DNA from: Helianthus annuus
Taxonomy: Eukaryota; Streptophyta; Magnoliopsida; Asterales; Asteraceae
Direction of reading: 5' to 3'
Length of the DNA stretch: 64,000 nucleotides
Assembly (NCBI RefSeq): GCF_002127325.2
Contig: NC_035433.2
Location: 13,814,611-13,878,610, forward strand
Part shown: piece after piece, positions 8,228-17,680 of the stretch
Position numbering within the stretch: the first letter of the stretch is position 1
How the letters are laid out: each line of letters opens with the position of its first letter
The notes under the pieces: generated by a model
What the model saw: the letters and a program-made list of their open reading frames with translations, nothing else
Told to the model about the DNA's origin: nothing
Databases searched by the model: none
Made by a program: the position numbers and the translations under genes

Positions 8228-9928
8228 TTATAATGACCTTAACTCTACAGATTGTGAAAGGGCATTGCCCTTTGGAGTGTTTGAAAAGCCAACTTCAGCA
8301 AAAAAAAAAAAAAACAAGTTTCTGCATCTGCAGGGGCCACGCGGCCCGCGTCAGCATACAGGCATAACCCAGGCGGGCCGCCTGGCTATGTCTGATCAGT
8401 ACAAAGTTTCAGAAATGGCAGTTTTAGTCCCTGTTGCTTGTTTAAGCCATTTCCGACACTTCTAAGGCCCGTAAAGCCAACTTTAAGGCCCTAAAATGAT
8501 GCCTAAACATTGTGGACATGAAACATGCTCAAAAATATGTCGGATGTTGGTTCGTTTGGTCGTACGATCGCGATGTTCGATTAATTACGACGGAATGCAC
8601 ATAAGCGCGAAAAATGATCCAAATGACGCGACGAATGGATTTTTCTCATGCCAAACACTAAGGCATAATATTAGGATGCTTACATAAATTTTTGGATGTC
8701 CAGATGTATTCAGAACGTAAGTTATGCGCGAAAGTGCAAACTTGTGCACTTTTTGACACTTTTAGCCACTGAATGATCCAAAAGTTTGTTTTAGCATACA
8801 AAACCCCTCAAAGCCTATTTCTAAGCTATGTAAAGGATATTTATGGTATGTTTAACTTATGGACATGTTCCTGAATGTTTGTTACAGTTCAAATTGGCAT
8901 ACTTTCGCAGTTTGTCATGTTTAGTCCCTGTAAGCGAATAACTTGTTTTTGCCATACCAAAGCCTTCAAAACTTATTTCTAAGTTATGTAAAGGTTATTT
9001 AAGGTATGTTGAGTATATGTTGATGTTCTGGAGTATTTGTCGCATTAAACTGAGTACGTTTATGCACCACTTTGCGTATAATTCTCTAGAAAGCGGTGTA
9101 GAGTTTAAAATCGAACAAAATTCAAAACATGAAAAATGTAAAACACAACCAAACAAACATTGGGATCAAATAACATTTTTTATTGATAATTGAACTGTTC
9201 ATAATGATTTCGAGCACAAATGTTACAGTTGTGATGGTTAGTTAAGTTATCTATTTAGATTATAAGGAGTTTAGTTAGGTTATAAGTTGTTATGATGTTA
9301 TATAGTGTGTTATGATGTTCGGGGACCATAACTAGCTTAGAAATGATAAAACAATGCTTCTAATGAAAATTTGGTGTTTCGGGTAGTGTCCGGTTGTTCG
9401 GTTGGTTATCGGTTCGTTAAGGTGCTAAACTATGCAGTTTAGTGTGCTTTATGTTACCTTTTGTGACAGTTGTGATTCCCGACACTTAGGAAAGCATTCC
9501 GGACCATTTAACCATAATTCTGCATAATATTTAGTTGTTTAAAAGCTGATTTTTTGCTGAATTTTGCTGAATTCAGCAGTTTATGTGAGTTTTAGGCACT
9601 TTCCTGCACTTAAACTATCTCTAGGAAGCCAATTTTATGATCCATACTTTCCTACACACTATACTAGTGTAACTCTTGGTTTCTGGCTCATTCTGTGTCT
9701 CAATACCATGTCTGTCTATGTACTAAACTCCGTCAGCATTTTTCTGATTGTCTGATAACTATGCTATCTCTGTTTCGTGCATCATTTGAATCAATAAAGT
9801 GTTGCATGCAGTAATGATATGACATTATGCAATATGTGTTGCACATGTATGCATATGACAATAATTAGAAAGCATTCATGTCATAAATTTTAAATCAGCA
9901 CAGTCATTAAAGCATTAATCATTGTCTA
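8228..9928 (-). repeat. Ty3/gypsy LTR fragment (minus), U3 part
   Basis: No gene is visible; the short open frames are not supported. GC-rich hairpins stand out in AT-rich DNA: ACGCG/CGCGT at 8339-8351 and the 15 nt odd palindrome at 8370-8384. With the half-LINE removed they lie ~200 bp upstream of the TATA box at 5028 in the minus sense. A stretch at 9290-9345 is the reverse complement of LTR sequence near 27440-27490 (the 'ttcggggacc' region), which supports a gypsy LTR read on the minus strand. Confidence 0.6.
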
Positions 9929-11179
9929 AGGATTAGGAGGATTGAGGATGTCAACAAGTCGCTTATGGCGCATCATTTTTATAGTCTTCTGTCGAACCGA
10001 AGATCGTTGTGGACCACCTGGGTCGGCCTGCATAGGCTGAAAAACCGTAGTATATAGGATATTCCTATGCATAATAATGGCCCTTGGGGATGGAAAAAAC
10101 TTTTAAAGTGCAGGGCTTTATTTCGAGCTTCGTTCTGGAGTAAGGTTTGTAATGGCCGAAGAACCTTCGTTTGGTTTGATCAATGATGCAATGCTTGCCC
10201 TCTGGAAAGTGTTCTTACTCCAACACAAATGGCAAGGTATGGTTACAATGTGACGTCTAAAGTTGCGGATGTGATTGAGAATGGCAATTGGAATTGGCCG
10301 GAGGCCTGGAGGAATGTATACCCGGTGCTTTTCCAGCTTCCATCAGTGAATCTATCCAATTCTCAGGACCAGGTATTGTGGTGGAATTCAGAAGGCAAAA
10401 TTGTGCCGTTTGCTTCAAAGGAGGTATGGAACACAATTAGGATCCGTGATCAACAAAAGGACTGGTCAAAATTTGTGTGGTCAGCGTTTAACATTCCTAA
10501 GCATGCTTTCTTATGCTGGCTTATTATTAAGAGGAAGCTGTGGACGCAGGATCGTATTTTGCAGTGGAACCGGAAGGTTCATGGTTCAATGAATCAAATG
10601 TGTTGTTTGTTATGTTATGCAGATCTTGAAACGCATGATCACCTATTTTTTCAATGCTCTTACTCGGAAAAAGTGTGAAGCATTGTTAGAAGTAAAGTGG
10701 GAATGACCATGGTTAATGACAGATGGGATGATATTGTTGAATGGTTGATTCCGAGAGCAAAATCCAGGGCTATCCGGATGGTAGTGAGCAAGCTAATTGT
10801 TGCGGCTGCGGCATATGTCGTATGGAGTGAAAGAAATGCTAGATTTTTTAGCAACCGTTTGAGGCCTCCAGAGCAGATTTCGGAAATCATTATAAACACG
10901 GTGCGAACAAAGTTGATCTCCTTAAGGTTTAAAGCTAATATTGACGTCAGAAGGTTCTTGGAAGAGTGGAAGATTGATGGGGTCGAGTATTTCGATGAAG
11001 ACTGAAGCGTTTAGCTTGTAGCTAGTGTTCGTTTAGTCTTAGCTTGTATTGGTTGTGTTTCCTTGTTTCCTCTTTTGTGGTATGTCACGAAGAGAACTAG
11101 GAGGTGTTTTTAGCCTTCCTACTTGCTTTGGTTTGTTTATGTTATAAAATCACCGGGGTACCCCTTTACCCAAAAAAAA
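9929..11179 (+). mobile_element. 5'-truncated LINE
   Basis: LINE homology begins abruptly at ~9929 in the ORF2 thumb region (IRRIEDVNKSLMA) and ends with a 3' UTR and a tail at 11152-11171. The tail has one change (GGGGTACCCC) that breaks one pair of the hairpin. I could not find a convincing TSD (right flank 'ttattgtacgg', left flank 'aatcattgtctaa'), so the copy may be old or may have made a deletion on insertion. Confidence 0.87.
9932..11005 (+). pseudogene. LINE ORF2 C-terminal fragment, three nonsense codons
   Basis: One reading frame encodes the ORF2 thumb region and zf-RVT (IPKHAFLCWLIIKRKL, CCLLC, HDHLFFQC). It is broken only by in-frame stops at 10055 (TAG), 10184 (TGA) and 10676 (TGA). 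The last two stand where Trp is conserved, so they are TGG-to-TGA changes. There are no frameshifts. The end reads ..VEYFDED. Confidence 0.87.
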
Positions 11180-11217
11180 TTATTGTACGGATACATGCAA
11201 ATTTGGCAATTGTCACA
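11180..11217 (-). repeat. Ty3/gypsy LTR start (minus)
   Basis: The reverse complement of TGTGACA at 11211-11217 marks the LTR start. To its right, in plus orientation, come the polypurine tract complement (cattctccccctg) and the pol end. The rest of the LTR continues on the far side of the LINE at 9929-11179. Confidence 0.7.
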
Positions 11218-11675
11218 TTCTCCCCCTGTTAAGAAAATTTCGTCCCGAAATTTTAAGCCGGGCTATTAGCTGCAGGGGAGTTAGGGAACAAATGTGGATA
11301 TTTTGCTTTCATACGATCTTCACACTCCCAAGTAAACTCTGGGCCGTGACGTGCATTCCAACGAACCTTGACAAGCTTAACACTGCTCCTCCGAGTCTTG
11401 TTAACCTTCCAATAGGTAACCTCAACGGGTTCTTCTGTGAAGTGGAGTGTATCGTCTATATACACTTCATCCGCAAGGATGACCACTGTCTCTTGAGTTG
11501 GACTTTTCTACAGATTAGATATATGAAATGTATCGTGAACACCATTAAGTTCCGCTGGTAGCTCCAAATTATATGCTACTGTACCAACCCTTTCCAGAAT
11601 CCTGAATGGGCCAATATAACGTGGGTTTAACTTACCACGCTTCCCAAAGCGTGCTACACCTTTCCAAGGTGAGAC
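11218..11675 (-). pseudogene. Ty3/gypsy polyprotein, C-terminal end
   Basis: On the minus strand the sequence reads the end of integrase and its chromodomain-like tail: [42 protein letters not shown] then an in-frame TAG, and EEPVEVTYW..VRWNARHGPEFTWE. The frame closes at 11253. It is cut off at 11675 by the half-LINE tail. The inverted repeat aatttcgtcccgaaatt just inside the polypurine tract is the same as in the gypsy elements at 33135 and 54575. Confidence 0.85.
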
Positions 11676-11911
11676 TTTTTTTTGGGTAAAGGGTTACCCC
11701 GGTGATTCTATTAAAACAATCCCAAATAAGTACAAGTAGTGAGGATGAGTTCCACACTAGTTCATATACAGGACATGCCCCATATATGTTAGCCAAGCAA
11801 AAACAAAACCATAAATCCTATGACACCACATAACCTAGTCTACTACACATTATGGAAAAAACATCTAGTAGACACGACAAACAAAACAGAGCAAGAGATT
11901 ATCCTCCATCA

Positions 11912-11968
11912 TCAAAAATAAAATTGCCACAGACCAGCAGCCCCACGAACCAACAACACTCTATCCAT
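11912..11968 (-). other. ORF2 scar of half-LINE copy 2, shortened by a 5 bp deletion
   Basis: ATG (11968-11966) overlaps the ORF1 stop as ATGGATAG. Compared with copies 1 and 3, the bases TTGAA are missing after CGT, so the frame shifts and ends at TGA 11914-11912 after 18 codons. The shifted-out continuation still spells ..FIFDDGG-stop, showing the same ancestral scar. Confidence 0.55.
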
Positions 11969-13400
11969 TGAAGAACTTCGTGGACGAGGTGCTTGCCCCT
12001 GCCTTCGACATCCCGGAAGTCATAAATTCATTAGTCTCGTTATAAGTACCAATAACCTCCTCGTCATCCGAAACCTGCTGGTCATGTTGAAATTCACCAT
12101 TTTTACCCACATTCTTACCCCTATCCGAAAGAACATCAAACGGGTTGTGCGTCTTGACACTAAATGTCGGACCCGAGGTAGAAGCCCCACCACTCGGCTT
12201 GGAACCAATCGGACGGTATTCAAATTTTTGCTTCTGCTTATTCACAGGAAAACCTGATTTCCTAGCCGCTTTTTTGCGCTCCACATCCGTAAAACCCTCT
12301 TTGTCTACAACCGGCTGCTTCATTTGTTTTCGGGTATTGCTCCCCCCTTGTTTGTTCTGACCAGAAACCGGCTCCTTAGGAGCCCTCCTAGGCTGTCTCG
12401 GGCAACAATCATCAGAATGACCAAACACCTTACAATGTGCACACCTAAGAGGACTCCATTCATATTCTACCGACAAAGTCACTTTACAAAAGCCTTCCCC
12501 TTCCAACTCTGGAACTGCAATAACTATCTCCTCCTTAAACCCATTTTCAGCTGAAATTTCTACTAACGCTCTTGCGTAACTACTCCTTCCCCAATTTTCC
12601 GTGCACATGGATGAAGTATACGTGTCCAACATCTTAGGCTCACCAATAGCCGTAGCAATCATACTCAATCCATCCTCCGTATACGCAGCAATCGGAACAT
12701 TATGGATTTTAACCCACACTTGCAACTTCTTAACTTCCTTCTTTTCTAACTTAGAAGTAGGAGACCAAATATGCAAAAACATAGGCTGAGATCGGATAAT
12801 CCAAGGTCCCTCTTTAAGAACATTCAACATACCAGCTTCATCCGCGAACTGAAAGAAAAAGAACCCATTAGCATTCATCATTGATTTCTGTAATCCATAT
12901 CTCTTCCACTGGTTCTTCACGAAATATTCCACAACCGGATATGCAACTCTGTCCCCCAGGAAGTAACCATACAGAGTGTTTGCTAATTTTACTTGAACAG
13001 CTCTAACCGACTCCCGAGAAAGAACCACATCACAACCCTCATGCGTAACAGGGCTAACAAGAGATCTGAAATTTACCTTCACCTTCTCCGTAGTATTGTT
13101 AACAACTTTAGCAAACGATAATGGTACCGGTTCCGTCATCGCTGAAGTATGCGAATTCCCGTGACCTGCCAATGCAGCACCATTGGATTCTAATTTTTGC
13201 GCATATAACTTAGTAGCTTGCTTAATCCCTTCCCAATCAGAAACCCTCGTTGCTGACCGCAAGTTTTCAGCTTCAATAGGAACTGAACTCTTTTCCAATT
13301 CATCAATTATGTTAAACCTTGCTGCAATTTCTGCAAACGATGCCCTCGGTGTCGCATGAAGACCCTGTTGTTTTCCACCAGAACCACTAACATCATCCAT
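11961..13400 (-). CDS. LINE ORF1 protein of half-LINE copy 2, intact (479 aa)
   Basis: This is a nucleic-acid-binding ORF1 protein, expected to coat element RNA in the cytoplasm and guide it to the nucleus (known role of LINE ORF1; inferred here). The start ATG at 13400-13398 is shared with 14502 (MDDVSGSGGKQQ). The domain order is an N-terminal linker, a DUF4283-like RRM fold at about residues 105-265 (LGDRVAYPVVEYF, MNANGFFFFQF, WVKIHNVPIAAYTEDGLS, WGRSSYARALVE), a CCHC knuckle CAHCKVFGHSDDCC near residue 305, a basic stretch, then an acidic tail ending KFFNG. There is no stop or frameshift. The N-terminus is nearly that of copy 3, but the middle is clearly diverged. Confidence 0.9.
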   Translation of the reverse strand: MDDVSGSGGKQQGLHATPRASFAEIAARFNIIDELEKSSVPIEAENLRSATRVSDWEGIKQATKLYAQKLESNGAALAGHGNSHTSAMTEPVPLSFAKVVNNTTEKVKVNFRSLVSPVTHEGCDVVLSRESVRAVQVKLANTLYGYFLGDRVAYPVVEYFVKNQWKRYGLQKSMMNANGFFFFQFADEAGMLNVLKEGPWIIRSQPMFLHIWSPTSKLEKKEVKKLQVWVKIHNVPIAAYTEDGLSMIATAIGEPKMLDTYTSSMCTENWGRSSYARALVEISAENGFKEEIVIAVPELEGEGFCKVTLSVEYEWSPLRCAHCKVFGHSDDCCPRQPRRAPKEPVSGQNKQGGSNTRKQMKQPVVDKEGFTDVERKKAARKSGFPVNKQKQKFEYRPIGSKPSGGASTSGPTFSVKTHNPFDVLSDRGKNVGKNGEFQHDQQVSDDEEVIGTYNETNEFMTSGMSKAGASTSSTKFFNG

Positions 13401-13944
13401 CCCAAAGTCGGCAAACCCTAGCAGCCGTTAATAGCGATTCAGCAAAAATTATGCCGGCTGACAAAAACAGCCGTGAATAATCCCAACCGAACTCAACAGA
13501 TGCAGAAAAACGAAACCCTAGCTGCCGTCAATCTGAAATATGAACCAAATCCAACCCTAAACAGAATTATCTTTGAACAAGGATTACCGTATCAGAAACA
13601 AAAGATATCAGCGCCGCACAACCCTAATCTGACACGCCGTAACCCTAATCTGAATGGGCAATGAAGTGCTGAAACCCAAAAACAAATCGGCTAGCCAAGT
13701 GAGTGTAGAATCTGCAGCCCTTTAATCCCGTAAACGAAACAACAGACGAACAGAAATCACCAAAAACCGAAACCCTTAGAAAAAAACAAAATCCCTAAAC
13801 GAATTTTAATTCGTTAGAAATAGAGAAACGATTGATAATAATCGAAATCCCTAGTTGCTAAACAAACTCAATCGAGACCAGGATTTGATGGAAGAACAAG
13901 AAGGATTCACGATTTTCCCCAAGTCGCCCAAGCTTCTGGGAGAT

Positions 13945-13970
13945 AAAAAAAAAAAAAAAAAAAAAAAAAA
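13945..13970. repeat. A26 tract between two head-to-head half-LINEs
   Basis: Twenty-six A residues separate the 5' end of the minus copy (..gggagat) from the 5' end of the plus copy (cccttgtttctctgggcg). It may be an old poly(A) used as a target (T-rich strand nicked), with the TSD hidden in the A-run. Confidence 0.7.
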
Positions 13971-14126
13971 CCCTTGTTTCTCTGGGCGAAAATGGCGACT
14001 AAGAAGACCTAGACGATTTCCTTCAATCCTGAGCTCTTTTGATCCTCGTTAGTGTCTAAGATTCAGATTCCTTCTCTGGTAAGGTATCATTAATCGATCG
14101 TAGGCGCTATTCTTCCTAAATCAGAT

Positions 14127-14489
14127 TAGGGTTTCGTCAGGTTTGATTTTATCAACAAGGTCACGTTGTGTTTTCTGATTTGTTATCAAGAGGCAATAAT
14201 CGTTTGTAGGCTGATAATCGGATTTGTCTTCTGATTGGAGGCCGTCAATCTGTATTAGGGTTTCTGACGGCAACAAGGCATCAACGTAAAATCAGTATTG
14301 GGTTTTGCGGCTGCTAACTCTTCCGACTAGGGTTCTGTGGTCGACTACTTCATTGTCTCTAGGGTTTTTTCAGGCTGCTTGGTCGGCAAGTAGGGTTTGT
14401 TGCGGCTACTTTTCAGGTCTGGTGCGGCTGGTTAATTACAATTCGGCTACATTCTGCTCGTTCTTGCTGATCGAAGGCGGCTAGGGTTT
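14127..14489 (+). promoter_or_regulatory. Telo-box-like TAGGGTTT cluster in the half-LINE 5' UTR
   Basis: TAGGGTTT occurs at 14127, 14256, 14360, 14391 and 14482, with TAGGGTTC at 14328, all in the 375 bp before the ORF1 start. Copies 1 and 2 carry comparable clusters. The complement AAACCCTA is the plant telo-box. A role as an internal promoter element is an inference. Confidence 0.5.
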
Positions 14490-14501
14490 GTCGTATTTGG
14501 G

Positions 14502-15959
14502 ATGGATGATGTTAGTGGTTCTGGTGGAAAGAAACAGGATCTTCATGCGACACCGAGGGCAACGTTTGAAGAAATTGCAGCAAGGTTTAAAATTATTGGC
14601 GATTTATCGGCTCAAACTGAACCTCGTCAGGTCAACATAATTGATGAATTGTTACAGAATTCAGTTCCAATTGAAGCTGAAAACCTGCGGTCAGCAACTA
14701 AGGTTTCGGATTGGGAAGGGATTAAGCAAGCTACCAAGCGATATGAGCAAAGATTAGAATCCAATGCTGCTGCTTTGGCAGGTCATGGTAATCCGCAACC
14801 TTCAGCAAAGACGGAACCGGTATCATTTGCAAATGCAGTTAAGAACTCGAAGGAGAAGGTGACGGTCAACTTTAGGGAGATGGAGTCTTCTGAGGTTGTC
14901 GAAGGAGCTGATGTTGTTATTCCACTGGCTTCGGTTCAGCAAGTCACGGACAGGTATGCAAACACCCTCTATGGGTATTTCTTGGGTAAACGGCTAGCGT
15001 TTCCGGTGGTGGATTATTTTGCTAAGAACAATTGGGTTAAATACGGTCTGGTTAGATTGATGATGAATGCGAACGGCTTCTTTTTCTTTAAGTTTAAAAC
15101 TAAGGAAGGGATGGATAAAATGTTAGAGGATGGGCCATGGATGATAAGAAATGTTCCGATTATTTTGAAGACGTGGTCGGCCTCTATCAAACTGGAAAAA
15201 GAGGATATCAAAGCTATTCCGGTGTGGGTTAAAATGCACGATGTGCCGTTAACGGCATATACTGAGGATGGTCTTAGTTTGATTGCATCAAAGATAGGGG
15301 TGCCTAAGATGTTGGATACGTATACTGCTACGATGTGTGCTGAATCTTGGGGAAGAAGTAGTTACGCCAGAGCTCTTGTTGAAGTGCAGGCGGGGGCTGA
15401 ATTAAAAAGAAGGGTCACTGTTGCAATTCCATCTTTAGATGGTAATGGTTATTCTAAGGTGGAAGTTAAGATTGAATATGATTGGGAGCCGTTACGGTGT
15501 TCTTCTTGCTGTGTTTTTGGTCATGATGATAGTTCGTGTCCAAAGAACCCTCAGGTTGTTCCAAGTGTGGATTCTGGAAAGAATGTGGATGATTTCCAGG
15601 ATGTGGGTGCGAGAAAGAAGAAAGCTAACATCCAAGGTCTACACATGAAAAATCAGAAACCTAAATTTGTTTATAGACCAGTTACCAATCCTAAACCAAA
15701 ACCGGCCTTGAAGAGTTCGAACCAGGTTTCAACTTCAAATCCGTTTGATGCCCTTAGGGACGATGATGGTGATCAGGAAGGTAAAACTGTGGGGCGAATA
15801 GAGAAAAAAGAGAAACAGGTGACTGATAGGCAGGATTCGGATGAAGAGGAGGTCGTTGAAGTCTACAATGAAACGAGTAAATTTATGACATCGGGTCTCC
15901 ATCCTTTTTCTTCGAAAGCAGGGGCAAGCACCTCTTCCACAAAATTCTCAAATGGATAG
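14502..15959 (+). CDS. LINE ORF1 protein of half-LINE copy 3, intact (485 aa)
   Basis: The ORF1 RNA-binding protein starts at ATG 14502 (MDDVSGSGGKKQ), which is also the start in copy 2. A short N-terminal region with FEEIAARFK is followed by a DUF4283-like domain at about residues 130-290 (LGKRLAFPVVDYF, MNANGFFFFKF, WVKMHDVPLTAYTEDGLS, WGRSSYARALVE), a CX2CX4HX4C knuckle (CSSCCVFGHDDSSC) near residue 340, a Lys-rich segment and an acidic tail (DSDEEEVVEVYNE) ending STKFSNG. It is uninterrupted. It is not followed by ORF2, unlike the ORF1 at 46870-48339, which ends the same way (GAST..NG) but is directly joined to ORF2. Confidence 0.92.
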   Translation: MDDVSGSGGKKQDLHATPRATFEEIAARFKIIGDLSAQTEPRQVNIIDELLQNSVPIEAENLRSATKVSDWEGIKQATKRYEQRLESNAAALAGHGNPQPSAKTEPVSFANAVKNSKEKVTVNFREMESSEVVEGADVVIPLASVQQVTDRYANTLYGYFLGKRLAFPVVDYFAKNNWVKYGLVRLMMNANGFFFFKFKTKEGMDKMLEDGPWMIRNVPIILKTWSASIKLEKEDIKAIPVWVKMHDVPLTAYTEDGLSLIASKIGVPKMLDTYTATMCAESWGRSSYARALVEVQAGAELKRRVTVAIPSLDGNGYSKVEVKIEYDWEPLRCSSCCVFGHDDSSCPKNPQVVPSVDSGKNVDDFQDVGARKKKANIQGLHMKNQKPKFVYRPVTNPKPKPALKSSNQVSTSNPFDALRDDDGDQEGKTVGRIEKKEKQVTDRQDSDEEEVVEVYNETSKFMTSGLHPFSSKAGASTSSTKFSNG

Positions 15960-16026
15960 GCTGTCTTTGGTTCGTTTGAAGGGGTTGCCGGTTTGTGGCA
16001 GCTTTATTTTTGATGATGGCGGTTGA
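15952..16026 (+). CDS. 24-codon ORF2 scar overlapping the ORF1 stop (half-LINE copy 3)
   Basis: ATG 15952 lies inside the ORF1 end (AATGGATAG). The peptide begins MDRLSLVRLKGL and ends FIFDDGG at TGA 16024-16026. It is the same length as the scar at 7913-7987, with differences that keep it open. It probably represents the first and last codons of a lost ORF2; function is unproven and it may only be a relic needed for RNA structure. Confidence 0.5.
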   Translation: MDRLSLVRLKGLPVCGSFIFDDGG

Positions 16027-16489
16027 GATTTTGTTTTTGTTTTGCATTGTCTCGTCTACTAGATCTCTTCTTTGATGTATAGTAGGCTAGGTTATGGGAT
16101 GTCATAGTTAATTTGTTTGCTTTGTTTTACATATATGGGGCATGTCCTATATATGAACTAGTGTGGAACTCATCCTCACTACTTGTACTTATTTGCGTTG
16201 GAATTTAATAGAATCACCGGGGTAACCCTTTACCCAAAAAAAACATATCAACAATTGCGTGGACCAGCCTAAGTAAACGAAGAGCTGAAAAGTGTCCCTT
16301 AATCAGTTTGAAAACGATTTTGATCCCATGGCAGGTTCTCCCTATATTACTCCTCCATTAGTTTTCTATTATCAATTTGTTTTATTTTGAATATCTCTTT
16401 GTTCAAAAAGGTTGCTCGGTTGGTTGGGTTGTTGATTTTGAGAAAGATTTTTTCTGTCATGAAAAAGCAAATCATTAAAGTAATAGTCT

Positions 16490-16526
16490 GGCCCACTGTT
16501 TCGGATTGGGGCCCACTGTTTCGGAT
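16490..16526. repeat. 17 bp direct repeat, period 20
   Basis: GGCCCACTGTTTCGGAT occurs at 16490-16506 and 16510-16526 with a 3 bp spacer. A TATA-like 'tctataaatt' lies ~95 bp downstream (about 16622-16631). The region 16244-16736 otherwise shows nothing recognisable. Confidence 0.6.
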
Positions 16527-16736
16527 AAAACGAATCAGATCCGGCTCATTGCTCTCGAATGTAATTTGGAGCATTGTTCCGAGTTGGGGCTTGGCTGTTT
16601 GATCTCAGGCCCAATCCGAAACTCTATAAATTGTCAAACATTTCTCATACGAGTCGCATATTCGGACTAATCTCATCTCCTAATTATTTCAGAACCTCTC
16701 ATCATCTTCGCGGATCACTTATTCGAATTACGAGGT

Positions 16737-17658
16737 TTGCAGGTTCCTATACTTTTCAAACCAAAGCCTTTGAATGCCACAATTGCCGAAGAGCATGACG
16801 TGCAACAGACACTTGCTGATGAGAAAGCTAAGATAGAAACAGAAATGCTAGATTCAGACGAAGAAGAATCTGATGACGACAGTAATGTGGAAGTGATTGT
16901 CTCTGAGAAAGCTGAGGAACCCGTTCAAGAATCAAAGTATATGAAGACTGAAGACCTTCAAGCCCTGATTGAGTCTTTGAAGAATAGTGTCGGAAACCCT
17001 CCTTCCGTACCTATTCCTGAAACAGAAGTTCATGGTGAAGATAATGCGACAGATGATGCTGAAGAAGCATCCAACAAGAAACGAAGAACCGAAACAACTC
17101 CTGATTTTCATTCTACTAGCCCAAGCTCAGAACCATAGCCTACTATCTCCACCGATCCAAAAGTCACTGCTGCCACTCAAGAAACAAGCACGCAAGATCT
17201 CGATTTTGATTTAAAAATCGATTTCAATCTCGATCTGCCTGAAACAACTCATTTGCAACCAGAAATCTTAAGTGGCATCAGGTTCAATGTAGGAAGTTCC
17301 AGTGGTGCCGATTTCTCTGAGCATGATGAAGCAGCCAAGCGCTTTGCAGCCAGCAAGATGAAATTTATTGAAGAGAGAGATAGTGATGATGATGATATGG
17401 CTGTTGATGTAGCAAAGTTGCAAAGAAGAGTGATTGTGTTGGAACAACGCGCTGCCCTGAAAGAAGTTCAGATCTCATCTTTGCAAGCTCAAAAATCAAG
17501 CAAAGATCAGACGATCGAGCAACTACGAAGCGATGTGGGTATGCTGTTGTCTGTTGAAAGTTAAGCTGGAAAAGAAGTTCAAGATCGTAATCAAGAATCG
17601 GTTGTTTGCTGATCCAGCTCCGTTGCCTGGTGGTCCTCCTAACGGATTCAGCAACTAA
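16737..17658 (+). pseudogene. Acidic, coiled-coil accessory ORF of the LTR element
   Basis: The function is not recognised. The frame beginning at 16737 has an acidic segment (MLDSDEEESDDDSNVEV), a stop at 17136-17138, then in the same frame Asp-rich EERDSDDDDMAVDVAKL followed by a heptad-like coiled coil (LQRRVIVLEQRAALKEVQIS) to a TAA at 17562-17564. A one-base shift near 17555 gives a clean C-terminus (KLEKKFKIVIKNRLFADPAP..) ending at TAA 17656-17658, only 12 bp before the polypurine tract. Its place between pol and the 3' LTR resembles the extra ORF of some Ty1/copia elements (Sirevirus env-like position); identity is not shown. Confidence 0.5.
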
Positions 17659-17680
17659 TCCAGTAAACCTAGGGGGAGAT

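Larger units (their letters stand above)
11676..13944 (-). mobile_element. ORF1-only LINE ('half-LINE'), copy 2, minus strand
   Basis: On the minus strand the element has a ~540 bp 5' UTR (13944-13401) with eight TAGGG(T/A)TT-like motifs, an intact ORF1, the ORF2 scar region and a 3' UTR with the family signature, ending in the tail (hairpin 11703-11684, T8 on the plus strand at 11676-11683). Its length of ~2.27 kb equals that of copies 1 and 3. No ORF2 is present. The left flank is gypsy pol, but the pol does not resume on the right, so a TSD could not be found. Confidence 0.88.
13971..16243 (+). mobile_element. ORF1-only LINE ('half-LINE'), copy 3, full length
   Basis: The element has a ~530 bp 5' UTR beginning ttctctgggcgaa (shared with 5136-5149 of copy 1), an intact 485 aa ORF1, a 24-codon ORF2 scar, a ~215 bp 3' UTR with 'atatatggggcatgtcc..gaactagtgtgg', the tail hairpin at 16216-16235 and A8. 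Total length is 2.27 kb. It is the best preserved copy. Confidence 0.9.

Noticed and set aside
9929..11179. TSD for this LINE (attgt near both ends)
   Set aside because: Only five bases agree and they are not adjacent to the ends; chance is likely.
11676..16243. Twin-priming inversion of a single LINE
   Set aside because: Both arms have complete, different ORF1s and separate tails, so they are two elements.
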